This document shows, one piece after another, positions 42,200 through 54,700 of a stretch of 64,000 nucleotides of DNA. The translations under genes were made by a program, and so were the position numbers. The DNA comes from Calonectria ilicicola. Taxonomy: Eukaryota; Ascomycota; Sordariomycetes; Hypocreales; Nectriaceae. The DNA is taken from the NCBI GenBank assembly GCA_020809705.1, contig CP085825.1, positions 3,782,001-3,846,000 on the forward strand, read 5' to 3'. The notes beneath the pieces were generated by a model. The model was not told the DNA's origin. It worked only from the letters and a program-made list of their open reading frames with translations, and ran no database searches. Position 1 is the stretch's first letter. Every line of letters starts with the position of its first letter.

Positions 42200-42892
42200 A
42201 TGTTCCGGCGTCAGACAGCCAGGGCGTTGGCGGCCCACAGGACGCTCCTCGCATCGTCGCGCTGGCCGTCTAGCCCTGCGAGGTTCAAAAGATACCAGGC
42301 CTACGATGCTGAACTCGACCAGGAGGCTCTCGCTGAAGCTCGTGCATGGTTTCAGTCCTTCAGACCCGAGCAGCTCCCAAAGGGCGACACCACATATGCG
42401 CGATCGAGTGGCCCAGGCGGACAACATGTAAATAAGTAAGGTTGCCTTGTGCCAGCTCACCGCCCCATGCGACGTAATGGCTCACCAAGTGAAGGACGGA
42501 GACTAAGGCAATCACTGCATATCCGGTGAGGGAGCTCCTGGACAAACTGCCCAAGTCGCTCCACCCGAGTATTCGAAAATCTAGATACTACACTGCGAAC
42601 AGCGACTCTCTGACTTTTCAGGCCCAGACCTCCCGGTCCAGAAATGCTAATGCCGAAGACAACCGCGCAAAGCTTGTTGAAGAGGTGACGCGCATTTACC
42701 ATGAAGCCACGCCTGCTGAAACAAGCGAAGAGAAGAAGAAGAAGCACGATGAAATGTTAATTTCCCTTCGTTGTCTGGCTGCATTCCTTTTGACTAATGT
42801 TTATCAGACGGGAGAGGTTTCACGATTCGCGAGTGAAGCAGAAAAAATTTAACAGCGCCAAAAAACAAGCTCGTCGGGGCCCTTCCGATTGA
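42200..42892 (+). CDS. PTH4: Mitochondrial peptidyl-tRNA hydrolase/release-factor-like protein (ICT1/Pth4 type)
   Basis: Codon-independent release factor that hydrolyses peptidyl-tRNA on stalled mitochondrial ribosomes. Three exons, 42200-42435, 42495-42755 and 42808-42892, encode 193 residues. The first 30 residues (MFRRQTARALAAHRTLLASS...) look like a mitochondrial targeting peptide. The catalytic GGQ is at residues 73-75 in SSGPGGQHVNKTETKA. The domain continues with RELLDKLPKSLHP and SRYYTANSDSLTFQAQTSRS. The C-terminal basic tail (KQKKFNSAKKQARRG) that enters the mRNA channel is present. Splice sites are partly unusual: the first acceptor is GTGAAG and the second donor is GTTAAT, but both junctions rebuild conserved sequence exactly (VNK|TETK and DEI|RERFHDSR). 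The short length and lack of domain 1/2 separate it from true RF1. Confidence 0.92.
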
Positions 42893-44357
42893 GACTTTAA
42901 TCGACGGGATGAGCGCCATTTGAGGATGGATGATTGCTAAGCCTCCGGATAACAACGACCATGTCTCCCGAGGTCTGGCGCATCCAATGTAAAAGAGACC
43001 CAAAAAAATGATGATTTCCCCCAGTCTGCAACATTACCTGTGCAAATTGAGTAAATAAATCAGACACTGCTTTGGCGCATTGCAGCTGTGATAAGAAAAT
43101 CAAGGCTGCGGTGGGGCCAACCGATCCCACCGGGATCAGCATCCCAACGGGACACAATACATGGCGAACAACGCCGGCTCCTATTCTGACACGGACATGA
43201 AAATAATTATAGAATGAGAAAATAACCATGAATGAATTGGAAAATTACATTGATTTTAAACAGAAATCCGTTGATTACCTGGTCCCATGGCTTACAGCGC
43301 AATCCTCAAAAGATTGCACCCCCTTTACCTTTCTTTCCTCACTATTTCGACCAATTTGTAAATGAATGGAAAGAATATATACAAAAGTATTATTCTTCAT
43401 GCCCTTAATTTTACTCATTAACCGAAGTTTTGAGGATGGGTTCTGCAGTGTTGTAGGTGAAAGTCACAGGGGCATAATCTTTCAAGGGATGTTGTATTTC
43501 TGTGGTGATGTACCACCTATTTTTTTTTTTCATCTTGCGGATGGCTAATACGGGACCCAGATATCTTCAGATATAGGCCAAAAGTACGGACCGAGCCGAA
43601 AAATGGGTGGCAGGATTTCTCTTGGAAGCAAGTTTTTCTTCCCTCTTGTACGCAAATATCCTTATTCTGAAGCTTGAAACCGGGATAATTGTTCCAGGGA
43701 CAAGCGTGGCTTTTCTTGCTTCAGATAGAGGCCGCACATGACAAACTAAGTTGGTATCCCCTGTCATTGGCGGAGCAGGGTTGGTGTTTGGATCGCCATG
43801 ATGGGACGATGGGCAGCAAAAGCTACTTTTGCTTCTCGGCGACGCGATCGAGAGCATAGCTGGCGCACATGATGCGAGATGGATGGCTTTGTTTAAAAAA
43901 AGACACAATGGACTGAGTCTAGAATGCCTAGTTCGCATCTTAGGCCAGCCGTCCTGACTCTCGTCGGCCCCCGCCTTTTATTTCGTCCCGCCCTGACGGA
44001 TTACATACAACACGGGTCCGGTCCCCTCCTTTCCCCCCTGGTCTGTCCCACGTCTCATCCATCTCAGCAGCGGCGGTAGCACCTCAGCCCAGACGGTATC
44101 TTTTTTACCTGCTGCTGACAGTCGTCGCATCGGCAAGCGACTCTGGTCCCCGCGTCATCTTTCTCCTCCTTCACACCATTACCGACTCCTAGATCCTCAT
44201 CTCTCCCTCTCTCGCGAACAACGCATCGCTCGTTCCCCCGCCCGTTCAGATCCACCCGACAGAATACAGCCGTCGCCTCTGCGGGGCAACTCGCGTCGCA
44301 TCACCTCGCACTTCCGCCACCGCATTCCTCCTTTATCATATCGAAAGTCGCTTCAAG
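42893..44357. other. 1.5-kb spacer upstream of the CaM kinase gene
   Basis: Contains the PTH4-like 3' end, a candidate inverted-repeat element (43289-43516) and, from about 43940, a C/T-rich stretch that looks like the 5' leader of the kinase gene. No other gene is seen. Confidence 0.55.
43289..43516 (+). mobile_element. Candidate MITE-like element, family 2, copy B
   Basis: The left arm is TCCTCAAAAGATTGCACCCC (about 43303-43322). The right arm read in reverse is TCCCTTGAAAGATTATGCCC (about 43471-43490). The arms are imperfect complements flanking a short AT-rich middle. The outer left end (GGCTTACAGCGCAATCCTC) resembles the end of copy C at 3.7 kb. The outer right end (CAAGGGATGTTGTATTTC) resembles copy A at 4.6 kb. 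There is no coding content, and borders are approximate. Confidence 0.45.
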
Positions 44358-45701
44358 ATGGATGTTGCCGCCTCTCACCAGCAGCAGCAGAAGCAGCAGC
44401 AGCCGGCCGTCCAGCCTTGCAGGTACAAAGTTGGCAAAACGCTGGGCGCTGGTTCCTACTCAGTAGTCAAAGAATGCGTTCACATTGACACTGGCCGCTA
44501 CTATGCTGCCAAGGTTATCAACAAACGGCTGATGGCTGGCCGAGAACACATGGTGCGCCTTCCACTACTTGGCTCCGCCTAATCCAGTTTCATCTGTTGT
44601 ACTGGTTGTCTATCTTCGACCTCCCAGCTAACGGGCCATGGCTCGACTCGATAGGTCCGAAACGAAATCGCCGTTCTCAAAAAGGTCTCCATGGGTCACC
44701 AAAATATCCTTACACTTGTGGACTACTTTGAAACCATGAATAACCTGTATCTTGTCACCGACCTTGCCCTTGGTGGCGAGCTGTTCGACCGTATCTGCCG
44801 TAAGGGCTCATACTATGAGACCGATGCCGCAGATCTTATCCGTGCCACTCTCTCAGCCGTCGCCTACCTCCACGACCACGGAATCGTCCACCGCGATCTC
44901 AAGCCTGAGAACCTTCTTTTCCGCACGCCTGAAGACAACGCCGATCTCCTCATTGCCGATTTCGGTCTATCACGAATCATGGAAGAAGAGCAGTTTCATG
45001 TTCTGACTACAACTTGCGGTACCCCAGGCTACATGGCACCTGAAATTTTCAAGAAGACAGGCCACGGAAAGCCAGTTGATCTGTGGGCGCTCGGTGTTAT
45101 TACCTACTTCCTCCTTTGCGGTTATACCCCTTTCGATCGCGATTCCGACTTTGAAGAGATGCAGGCCATCCTCAATGCAGACTATAGCTTCACCCCAGTC
45201 GAGTATTGGCGGGGTGTCTCTGACCATGCTAAGGATTTCATTAACCGATGCCTAACCATTGATTCTACAAAACGTATCACTGCCCACGAGGCCCTCCAAC
45301 ACCCCTTCGTCGCTGGCTACCTCAACAATGAAGGCGAAAGCCAGAACCTTCTGCCCAACATCAAGAAGAACTTCAATGCCCGCCGAACTCTACATGCCGC
45401 TATCGACACTGTTCGTGCCATCAACAAGCTTCGTGAAGCTCAGAATGGTCTGATGAATGGCGCACGCTCGAAAGAACCTAACCGTGGAGGTCCTGCTCCC
45501 GCCAGGACCCCTCAGCAGCAGGGCCGCAAGGACGACAGTGGCATTTCGATGGGCAGTGGTAACAGCACACAGGGCTCGAATGATGTAGAGATGGGTGGTA
45601 CCGGGGCTGGAGTTCCCTCGGCTCTCCAGCCTGGCAACAGCGGCAACCGCATCATTGAGACGAGCAAGGGACTTTGGTCCGGCCCGGCATTGAACAGGTA
45701 A
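44358..45701 (+). CDS. cmkA: Calcium/calmodulin-dependent protein kinase (CaMKI-like)
   Basis: Cytosolic Ser/Thr kinase activated by Ca2+-calmodulin; fungal members act in calcium signalling, growth and stress tolerance. Exons 44358-44552 and 44655-45701, 413 residues. The kinase core is complete: glycine loop LGAGSYSVV, catalytic Lys52 (YYAAKVINK), HRDLKPEN with Asp146, DFG with Asp167, activation loop TTTCGTPGYMAPE with the Thr expected to be phosphorylated by an upstream CaMKK, and DLWALGVITYFLLCGYTPF. The autoinhibitory/calmodulin-binding segment follows (KKNFNARRTLHAAIDTVRAI). The tail is Ser/Gly/Asn-rich and ends WSGPALNR. A Gln-rich N terminus (QQQQKQQQ) precedes the kinase domain. The start ATG follows a long C/T-rich leader. 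Confidence 0.95.
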
Positions 45702-47356
45702 ACTGGGGATGGGAAGTCAGTACCGGGGCTACCATTTGGCTTTGTGACGACGAACATGGCTCATGGGTCCTCTAAGGACGGTACTAGACGACTGACGCGG
45801 CAACGGGCTCATGATTGATAGAGGAGGTTTCGGCTCGTGCTATGACAGAAAATGTGTGGGCCAGCCAGGATATGTGATGACGCGTTGAGTACACTGCATC
45901 AATCTATGAGAAGCAGGCAGACAGGACAGTTTTTCGCTTAGCCCAGGATTTTCTTGATTATTTGTTTCTATTTCTATTCCAACCCGAAAAAAAAGCCCAA
46001 AGATGAGGGGGCATCCCTCGACTCCATCCTAGGTAACAACTGACGGCTGACAGGATCGCCGTTTCACAACGCTGTCGGGTCTCTGAAACACGAATATTTC
46101 CTTGTTGCTCCTTACGGAGGAACGTTGCATATTAGTAGTCTGCTTTGGTCCATTTCTCTCCGTTGCCATATGATTCAGAATTGTGTATTTCTTGGGGTTG
46201 TTCTTATAGGGCAAACACAAGCCAGCTAATGACGCTCTGCATCTTTCCAAGATGCGACGGTTTATTTACATCACGTCTCTCTTAAGCAAGATGGTTTATA
46301 TATGACTAGATATGAATCCGATTTGAAGCACAATATGCTCGACTGTTAACATGTTTTTGGGCTCGGTTGATTCTGTAAACAAAGACTGAAAAGAGACACT
46401 GGGTCGGGCTTATTTCCCCAAGCCACTATTTCCTCTGAAAGACCGTCTTGCCCAAACAGTTTGTGTGTACTTAATTGGAAGACAATAAACGAGGCAGTCA
46501 GATCATCTTCGTGAATTGAACAACGCCTGCCAAGCTCTTATGCCAACTTCAGTTTATGCACGAATGACTTGAGGCTAACGGGGGTTGTCTGAATAGGCGA
46601 CTAGTATGATATGAAGATCTACATTAGAGCCACCAAGGCCTTGATAAACTTGTCTTAGAATACTGGCTCAAGAGGAACCCTGAGGTGGGGGGATACACTA
46701 GCATGTTCTAATCCAGTCAACGGAAAAAGCAAATCACATTAGGCCATGAATGAATAATTGAGGAGACAGAAAGTCTGTTTGTTCATTTCCTATAACTCCT
46801 ATTGTCTAGCGAGTGGTATCTTTGGTAATTTCCATTGCCTCCTCCTAGCAATCAGCCATCCTTGCGCCGAGCTAGTTATGTTCAAAATCAACCCGGGGAG
46901 GCAGTGAGCCAAGCCCGGGATCGTCCCCATCAAGAGGGCCTTGTTCCCATTTTTCGTGGTCCACACGAGGCTCTCCAAGCGAGCGTCTCAGTGCATGACT
47001 TCTCCTTCTCTTGCATGCACATATTATCCTCCACTGCGTTGTATACATTACTCTATCAGATTCCAGGCCGTCCTTCCATTATATGCATTAAGGGTAGAAT
47101 GCCCTTGGCATCCTGTGATCCAATATTACAATTTCCGTCCTTCTGACGGCCCGGCGCCAGAGTCCAGTTTCTGCCGTAAAACACCGAGTTGCGCCGATTC
47201 GCTGTGCCGATGAATGCCAAAGATAATTGGAAAAATATAGACATCGAAGATTAATTAGGTTTGGGGTGGGAATCATGGGTTTCGTGAATCCCTCGACATG
47301 CTAGGGTCGAGGTCGAGTTTGAGTAAATGCCAAGACGTATGCCGTCATGGCGTTGA
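45702..47356. other. 1.65-kb convergent spacer between CaM kinase and AUR1
   Basis: Lies between two 3' ends (kinase plus, AUR1 minus), so it needs no promoter. It is nevertheless longer than a typical convergent spacer. I see no coding exon, RNA gene or repeat in it. Confidence 0.5.
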
Positions 47357-48787
47357 CTATCGACCAACGACAACCTCGCTCAAGTCGACATCTCGGGTTG
47401 GTGCGTTGCCATCCCAGTGCTGGCCGTTCTCGCCCATGTCCATCAACATGCCGGGGATGGTCTCCTCGGATAATGTTGGGCTCAAGGTTCCACTGCTGGA
47501 GCTGCAGCTGGAGGTGCTGCCAACAGTCCAACCATCACTCGAATCAGCTCGGCGGCGATCGATGAGACCGAGCCCAAAGAACTCGCCGTACTCCTCGTCA
47601 GCAACCCTGGTACGGTCACCATACTCGACGTATCCGTAGTCCCATCGGGTCATCTTATCCTCCTGGCGCTGGGGCATCCAGCGGGCCTTGGCCACGTAGT
47701 AAAAGGCAGCGGCAATGAGTCCTCCACAAACAAGGTCAATGGCGTAGTGGTGGCTCAGATACATGGTGGCCCAGCAAACCCAACCAGCGTAAGCGATGAA
47801 GAAGTTGCGGAACTGAGGGAAGCAGTGAGACATGAAGAGAGCCTCGAGGACGGCATTGGCGGCGTGGAGTGAGGGGAATGCACCAAAAGGCACGGGGGCA
47901 GTAGAGAAGTTGGTGGTGTACATGTCGAATCCGAGAATCTCGTCAATGCGAGCGAGACCGGCGGGTGAGCCAGGCATGCCGTACGCAGCAGGGACAAGGC
48001 CGTGCTCATTCTCATACCAAGGTGGGGTGCATGGGAAGAGGAGCTGAATAGTGACACCGAGGATGCTCATCCAGCCGAAGCATCGGGCAAACACTGGTGT
48101 TGAGCCAGGAGCGGCGAAGATGAAGATGATGCCAGAGACGACAACGGGAGCACCGAAATGCGCTAGGCCATAGGGCAACCAGGCGAGGATGTCGAGGACG
48201 TAGTGCTTGTGGGCGGAAAGGATGCTGGAAAGGTTGGCGCCGTAGAGGACGTTCTCGAGGGCGGGAAGCACGCGAACCCAGATGTGAGGACGGTACTCAT
48301 AAGGGATAAATCTGTGAGGGGGAAACGATTAGGACTGCGATTATAATCACGTTTGAAGCTTGACTTACCGACTACAAAAGAAATAGAGTAACCAAGTCCA
48401 AATCATGGAGGATGGCAGAAAGAATTGTCGCGTGGCGGGCATGAGCAGCAGCCATGTGCTGCCAGCGACGGCGAGAGTCTTCAAACCAGGAGCTGGGGGA
48501 GCAATCCAAAGAGAGAAGAGGGCGATGAGACCTAGCAGGGCATATTGAAGATCTGTTGTACGGAACTTGTGCTTTTGGAAGTCTCGCACGCCATCCCAAG
48601 CGTTAAACGAGGTCTGGAGGCTGGTGATGTCTTCGGCACCGGGATGCAATCTCGAGCCGGACTTGGTGCGACGTCGGCCAATTCGGTATCGCTGAGGACC
48701 AGTGTTGAGGAAAGGCAGGTTAAGGTGGTCAGGCCATAACAGCTGAAGCTTGGACTTGCCCGAGAGGGAGGCGGGAAAATCGTTCAT
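47357..48787 (-). CDS. AUR1: Inositol phosphorylceramide synthase catalytic subunit
   Basis: Golgi enzyme transferring phosphoinositol from phosphatidylinositol to phytoceramide; essential in fungi and the target of aureobasidin A. Exons 48787-48369 and 48311-47357, 457 residues. The start MNDFPASLSGKSKLQLLW was preferred over an in-frame ATG at 48907 that would add 40 Ser/Thr-rich residues. There are multiple membrane helices. PAP2-type catalytic residues are visible: FPSLHAAN (His about 289), and HHYAIDL with His about 328 and Asp about 332. The 39 and 43 spacing equals that of yeast H255/H294/D298. Other family blocks: LDILAWLPYG, HFGAP, PPWYENEHGL, GSPAGLARIDEILG and MYTTNF. The C-terminal cytosolic tail after MTRWDYGYVEYGD is longer than in yeast, with a Ser-rich segment. 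Confidence 0.96.
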
Positions 48788-51700
48788 TGTGGTTGTCCGG
48801 GTCGAAGTCGAGATCGGAGAGGTGGTGATTGTCGAGAAAAGGGGAGTAGAGGAATGGGTAGTACCGGCTGGTAGAAAGTTTGTCGATAACCCAAAATGAA
48901 TACCCAAAAGCTACCTCATAATCCAAGTAACCAGATCACCAGAAGCAGTTCTACAGTTTCGGGAAGTCGTCCTTTTTTTTTTTTTTTTGGTCGGGTCGTC
49001 TGGAAGCAGTCGCCGTCGGAGCAGTTAACCGGGTTGCGAAGCAAGGCAGCACGCGACAGGACGCCACACAGAGACGGAGAGGATAAGGTAGTGGGCGCGA
49101 AGGCCAAGGTGTGAGAGATGGATGTTGGGGCGGTTGGAATGGAAAAATCCAAGAGCCTGAGGCGAAGGGAGAGAATAAGAGATAAAGAGGAAAAACGCGA
49201 GATTGGGAGGAGAGGAGTCGAGGTAGTAAAAAGAGGAAGAGTGGAGCGAGGGATTGAGGATGATGACGAGGTGCAGGGTGTGGTGCAGAAAGGGCGGCTT
49301 GGACGCAGTGGTGCTTTTACAGCCCAGAGCTGCCGGACGGTACATGGGCGCCCATTGTCCGTGGCTCTTTACACGCTCCGCTCCGCAGCAGCGCTACGCT
49401 AGGCACGCTATTCTCTCTCTGCACGGCACATACAGCGCGCTGCGAGATGACCAGGGGACCAGGTAGGGATGTGGAAGTGGAGCGCCAAACCAAACGCCGC
49501 TAGTACATGGGATTCAGAGTCTTTCTCGGTGCCAGAGAGCAGGGCTCGGCGCTGTCGTTTTTGGTGGGCGCCTCAGTGGGAGCTTCGGCGGTTGGCTGTT
49601 GCCCGCGATGCGACGGGCCCCGGATGCTGCGGAAAGGGTACCAGGTACAAGGAGCCAAGGTACCGCCCCACAGGGCCTGCGAAATTGCACTGGGGCCAAG
49701 TCTGCGCCTGATTGGGGCCACCACCATGGGCTCGCTGCTGGCTGTGAGGCCTTGGCCCTCTACGGGACACTGACGGGACCGTCGTCCCCGGGAACCTCTC
49801 TCGCAGCGTGCGGACTCGGACGAGTCGCATGTACCCGAACAGGCGAGCTGCTGACACATCGCCCATTCATCTTCTCTTGTCGCTCTCTGTGGGCGTCATT
49901 GCTCCGGAGATGGCGGAGGAACGGAGTTTGGGCGAGGCCGACGGCCGTTTGTATTACTGTAATTTCCTGCGGCGTGCGCCAAGGCCCCGCCATGGTTGAT
50001 TGTCGCGTGAGAGCGGACACTCGATTTGCTAGCTCTGATTGATTGACGCTGTCGCCAAATTGTAGCTGATGGACTGGCTTGGGCCTAGGCCTTGCAGTCG
50101 CATTTGCGCGTATCCCCCGTATTCAAGCCTGCCGAAGTCGTAATTATACGTGTGGAATACGCTTGAGATCTAATTCATTCATGAGACATTATGGCTGCTG
50201 ATTGGGAGGCAGCCCGTCGCGGCTGGCCCCTTGCGTTTTGCCTGCCTATGACGACGTCGCTTCACCACTTTAAGCGAGGTCTCTTGATGCCACCTCGCAG
50301 CAACGACAGCAGCAGCAATGCTTCTGCAGCGACCTCTCAACTATCAATGCGAACAGGATCCCCAAGTTTCCTGATGAAGAAAATGCTCAAAGCGTACCGA
50401 GTTGCCAGCGCAGCCTCATGCGCACTGACCTAGGTGGGTTCCAAGATGGCGAACCAAACGCCGAGATTGAAGGGGGTTTGGCGACGTGGGCGTGCCAAAT
50501 CCGTTCCTGTGGATGGCCCCTGGCCTGTCCTCACCTCAGCACTCAATGCCTCAGTTGTTTGATACGTAAGGCGGATGGATACATTATGCCCAGAATCCGT
50601 TTCGTCTTGGCTGTGGCTGTTCGCGCCTGCGTCACCAAAACGGTTCTTTAGCCTTTTACACAGCCTCTTGTCTCGCTGACGGAAGCAGATCCTTGACCAG
50701 CTGTGTCGACGAGTGTGGCACAGCAACTACGATTTGACGTGAGAGGATGAAGATGGGACAAGCGCCGCACACATGTCACGTACAGCCACTGCAGTGAGAC
50801 CCGGGGAAGCAAGGGCGGCTCAAACCAGATTGTGTGCCCCGCTCCGCAGAGGAAATTGATGATGATCACCCGTGGCCGTGAACAGCAGAGACAGGCAATC
50901 ACAACAGGCCACAGACCGAGTCCATGGAGCCAGTTAATGCGCCGAACACGCGTAAAACTCCAAGGGACTCGGGGAGATCTAGGCACTAAATAAAGCAAGC
51001 CATGACGAGCAGGGCCTGGAAAGGGGGAAAGAGAACAGGTACGAGATGGGTCAAATTTGTGTGTTTGAGATCGTCTCATTGAAGAAAAGGGTTCTCCAAA
51101 AAGTTGGAGAAATACGTGATAGTGGTGATTGGATCATTTACAAAGTGGTCGTCAACGGAGATGAGATAGGTAAGTAGTGGGGTTTGTGGAGAGTTGAGAG
51201 ATCCTCAACGGGCATCACAGAGCAGATCGAGCTGCGTAGTCATATCCTATGGACGTCCGAGGCTGCTGTTCCGGCGATGAGATGCAAATAACTCTCCGAG
51301 TGGTATCGGTCGGGTACGTACTGGGAATGATGACGATGACGGGAGCAAAGGGAAAAAAAAATTTGGACATTGGCCCCACTGACGACAAAGCGATGGATGG
51401 CAGATTGAAAGGGAAAAAACGGGCCTTTTTCTCTCTTTGGGCCAATGCGCTTCCCCTGGCACCTGGTGCCCAAGGAACCGCGCGTGAAAAAAGGGTACCT
51501 TCAAGGATACCTGAATCTGATGTACCTTTGTCCAGGCACAGGTGTGGGCGGAATGCTGTCCATGTCTCTCGGTCTCGCACATCGCGCTCGCAATCACCTT
51601 CACGAGCTTTCACATACTCGTATACACTCACTCATTTCAGCAACCCCGCCACGCCCCTCCTCACCAGCATCCTGGTCCCGGGTCGTCTGGAAGCCTCAAA

Positions 51701-54700
51701 TCCAGTTTGCAATGGATCTCCGGAACACACTCAGCTGTCGTTCAGTAGTTGGATGACATGCACCCATCTTCTTTAGCTGGGGTTAAAGGTCCTTTCTGCG
51801 GCCAACCACATGGCATCGCCACCTATTGCGTCTCGAAGCATATGACAATCATGTGCTGACGGCATTGCCCTTTTGCTAACAGGCTCGACTCAGCCTTGCT
51901 ACTTCTTCGCCATCAGATGCCCCACGAATGCTACATTTTGGTGCAGTGTTCCAGCTCTGCTGACGATTCGCGTAACGGCCGGCCCACGATCACCCTCATC
52001 CCGCATACCATATCCGGCGTCCGGGCATTAGCATGTAGGCCTGTGTTACGCAGGAATCAACCCAACCCAATCCATTTCCCACGCGAGTTTGAGTGTACGC
52101 GGTTAACCTTCCCTCTGCCCAATCCGTTTCTGAGGAGACACACGACACGCGACAGGGGGGTATCATGTCCACGAAACGTTGTGCTGGCAAACCCCCGGTC
52201 CATCCGGATGCGGCGGCGGTAGTCCCTTCACCCCTCGCTCGCTGCCCACCAGTGCGCCGGCTGCCCCAGAGCTCTCGAAGAATCGTGGGCTAGCTGACTA
52301 GCTTGTTCCTTGTACTCGGCCTGGCAAGCCTCATTGTCGGTTGGTGACGTCGTTACGCCTCAAAGCGGGCGGCACATCGGACTCCTGCGGGTGCCGAGCC
52401 CTGGGCGAAGCTGTAGGTGAGCCTGCCAAGCAAAGGATTTGCAGTGCCATATTCTAATTTCTTCAGATATGGCACAAGGCATTTTTTTTTTAGGCCCCGG
52501 CTACTCTGCAATGCGACAGCAGTGAAAAGCCATTCAAACTATCTGAGTGTGGACCCCTTGAAAAGCGCGTCTTTTGTGGCCCCCAGCGGGAATATCGTGA
52601 GATGAGGAGAATAAGCAAGGATTCATAAGATTGGGGAGGGTCACTCTCAGACTTTGCCCAGCAGGGATCCGAAACTCGTCGATACCCTGCCTACATCTCC
52701 TGGCAACCGTCTGCCCCTACCTCACATCTTGGTTACTGTCGTGCTCAGACCATGCCATTCGTTGGCTGTCACTAACGGGCAAATCTGTGAAGGGTATACC
52801 ATGCCCTCGTGCATTCAGGATTTCACCTGCGCGCGCGCAACCTCACCGCACCTGCAGATTTTCCAAGTTGATTTAGTGTCAGGCCCAGGTCACGTCACAC
52901 CTAGGAGCACGAGACACCCGTTGTAAAACCCCCGGCAAGATGGCCAAAGGGCGCTAGTCTCTTGGCTCCATTTCGCCTTTTGGAAAATGACGATCCGATG
53001 AGATGAGGTCGATTGGCCTGCCGAATTTTTTCTTCACTGGGCAATCTACTAGAGCCTGGGTACCTGGCTCGCGCCATGGCCCTTGAACCCCGAACGTGAC
53101 TTTGACAAGCCGAGTTATCGTGGCGACACCTGATTAAGCTGCCATCTAGAGGAAACGAGACGCGATATAACTATCACTATTGAGGATGTTGCAATAAATC
53201 GGAGTCAGCGCCATGCCGACGTGTCGTCGTCGCATCCCACCCACACTCGACTATCAATGCGGCGCTTGCAGCTTGGTCTCCAACCAAGCACCATTGGCTA
53301 GACGCAAGGCGACTGCAGTAGCTTTGTCGAGCCCACCCTCATTCCGATCTGGCGCGGCGCGCATCTTTGGCTTAAGAGACGGAACTGGGTGCACTGACTC
53401 TGTGCAGTACACCGACTTGATACGGTGGGATCGAATCTTGGTTAGCTTGGTGTTGCTCATCAGTGACAGGCGTGACCTTGTCCTGCATGTGTTCATGAAG
53501 TCACAGCATCCAGCTGCCCCGCGAAGGCTGCAGACCGCAACATTAACATTTGGAAACCAAACATGTCTAGGACATGGGCCACCTTCGCCTCATACAATGG
53601 ATAATGACGATTATTTCCATGTCTGACTGACAGGACATGCAAGCGGAGCCCACACTTGGTGAGAGGAAGTGGGGGACCAATAGTCTAGCTCTTCTTTGGC
53701 TCGTTTGACATGCGAGCTGCAGTATAATGCCCTCGTGAGCCACCTCTAAGACCATTACTGCAGGGCATTTGGGCTGAAGAATCCCGACCCATATTAAATT
53801 ATGATATCCTCCCGAGACCCTTACAGAATTTGGATCCGTCACATCATGTTCTGCAGCTGGGCGCTGAGTTTCTAAGGTTTCAATCGGCGAAACGTGCCCA
53901 CTAACATGATCACAAGGGACCACTAGGTTATCGATGATTTGCTTGATAGCATCTAGAATCGTTGGGTCGTTGTTGGGTTGCTGAGGCCTAATGATAAGCG
54001 TGAACAGCTTGGCTTATACCCACTTAATCACCGACCTGTCGACCTTGGTTCTTTTTTAAATTTTTTTCTTCTTCGCCTTGTGTTTTCACTCGGCTGATTT
54101 TGGTCCCGCTCGCTATCATCGACTAATCCTGTTGCCGCTGTCTAGCGGAGCTACGAAGACCCATATTCTTAGCTAGACAAGGACGAAAAAAAAATCCATC
54201 CTTTCCTTCCCGTTGTCTTCTGTTGGCCGTTGGCCCGTGGTCGGCAGATCTCGGCCGGGACTTGTCGGCGTGTGGGTGACCTTTGGACCAGCAACCAGTG
54301 GGACGATGCATTGAGGATCGCCTTGCCCCTGTCGTCTGATGATTATGTTTGTGTGCGAAATTCCTCCCCCGGCGCTTCCGAATGGCACTGTGTTTTGAGG
54401 TCATGGGTTCCTCAAGGGCCTCGGCCTGGATTAAAAAACCGCACGGCTTGTCACACAATCGTCTAGGGCACCTTGGTATGTGACGTGACAAGATTTTCTT
54501 AATCTGGGTCAGGACCAAGGCAGAATGAGCGTCTATTAGTTGTGTAGGGGTCCTTGTTGTACAAACCCACCGGGGTCTCGGAGTATACCAACATCCACAA
54601 TGTCCGGGTTTTCGGTTTCTCACTCATACAACTGGGAAGAAAGAGTTATTTGCGGGTAGTTTTCTTTTTCCTTGCTAGAAGCCTCACATTCATTCGCCCT

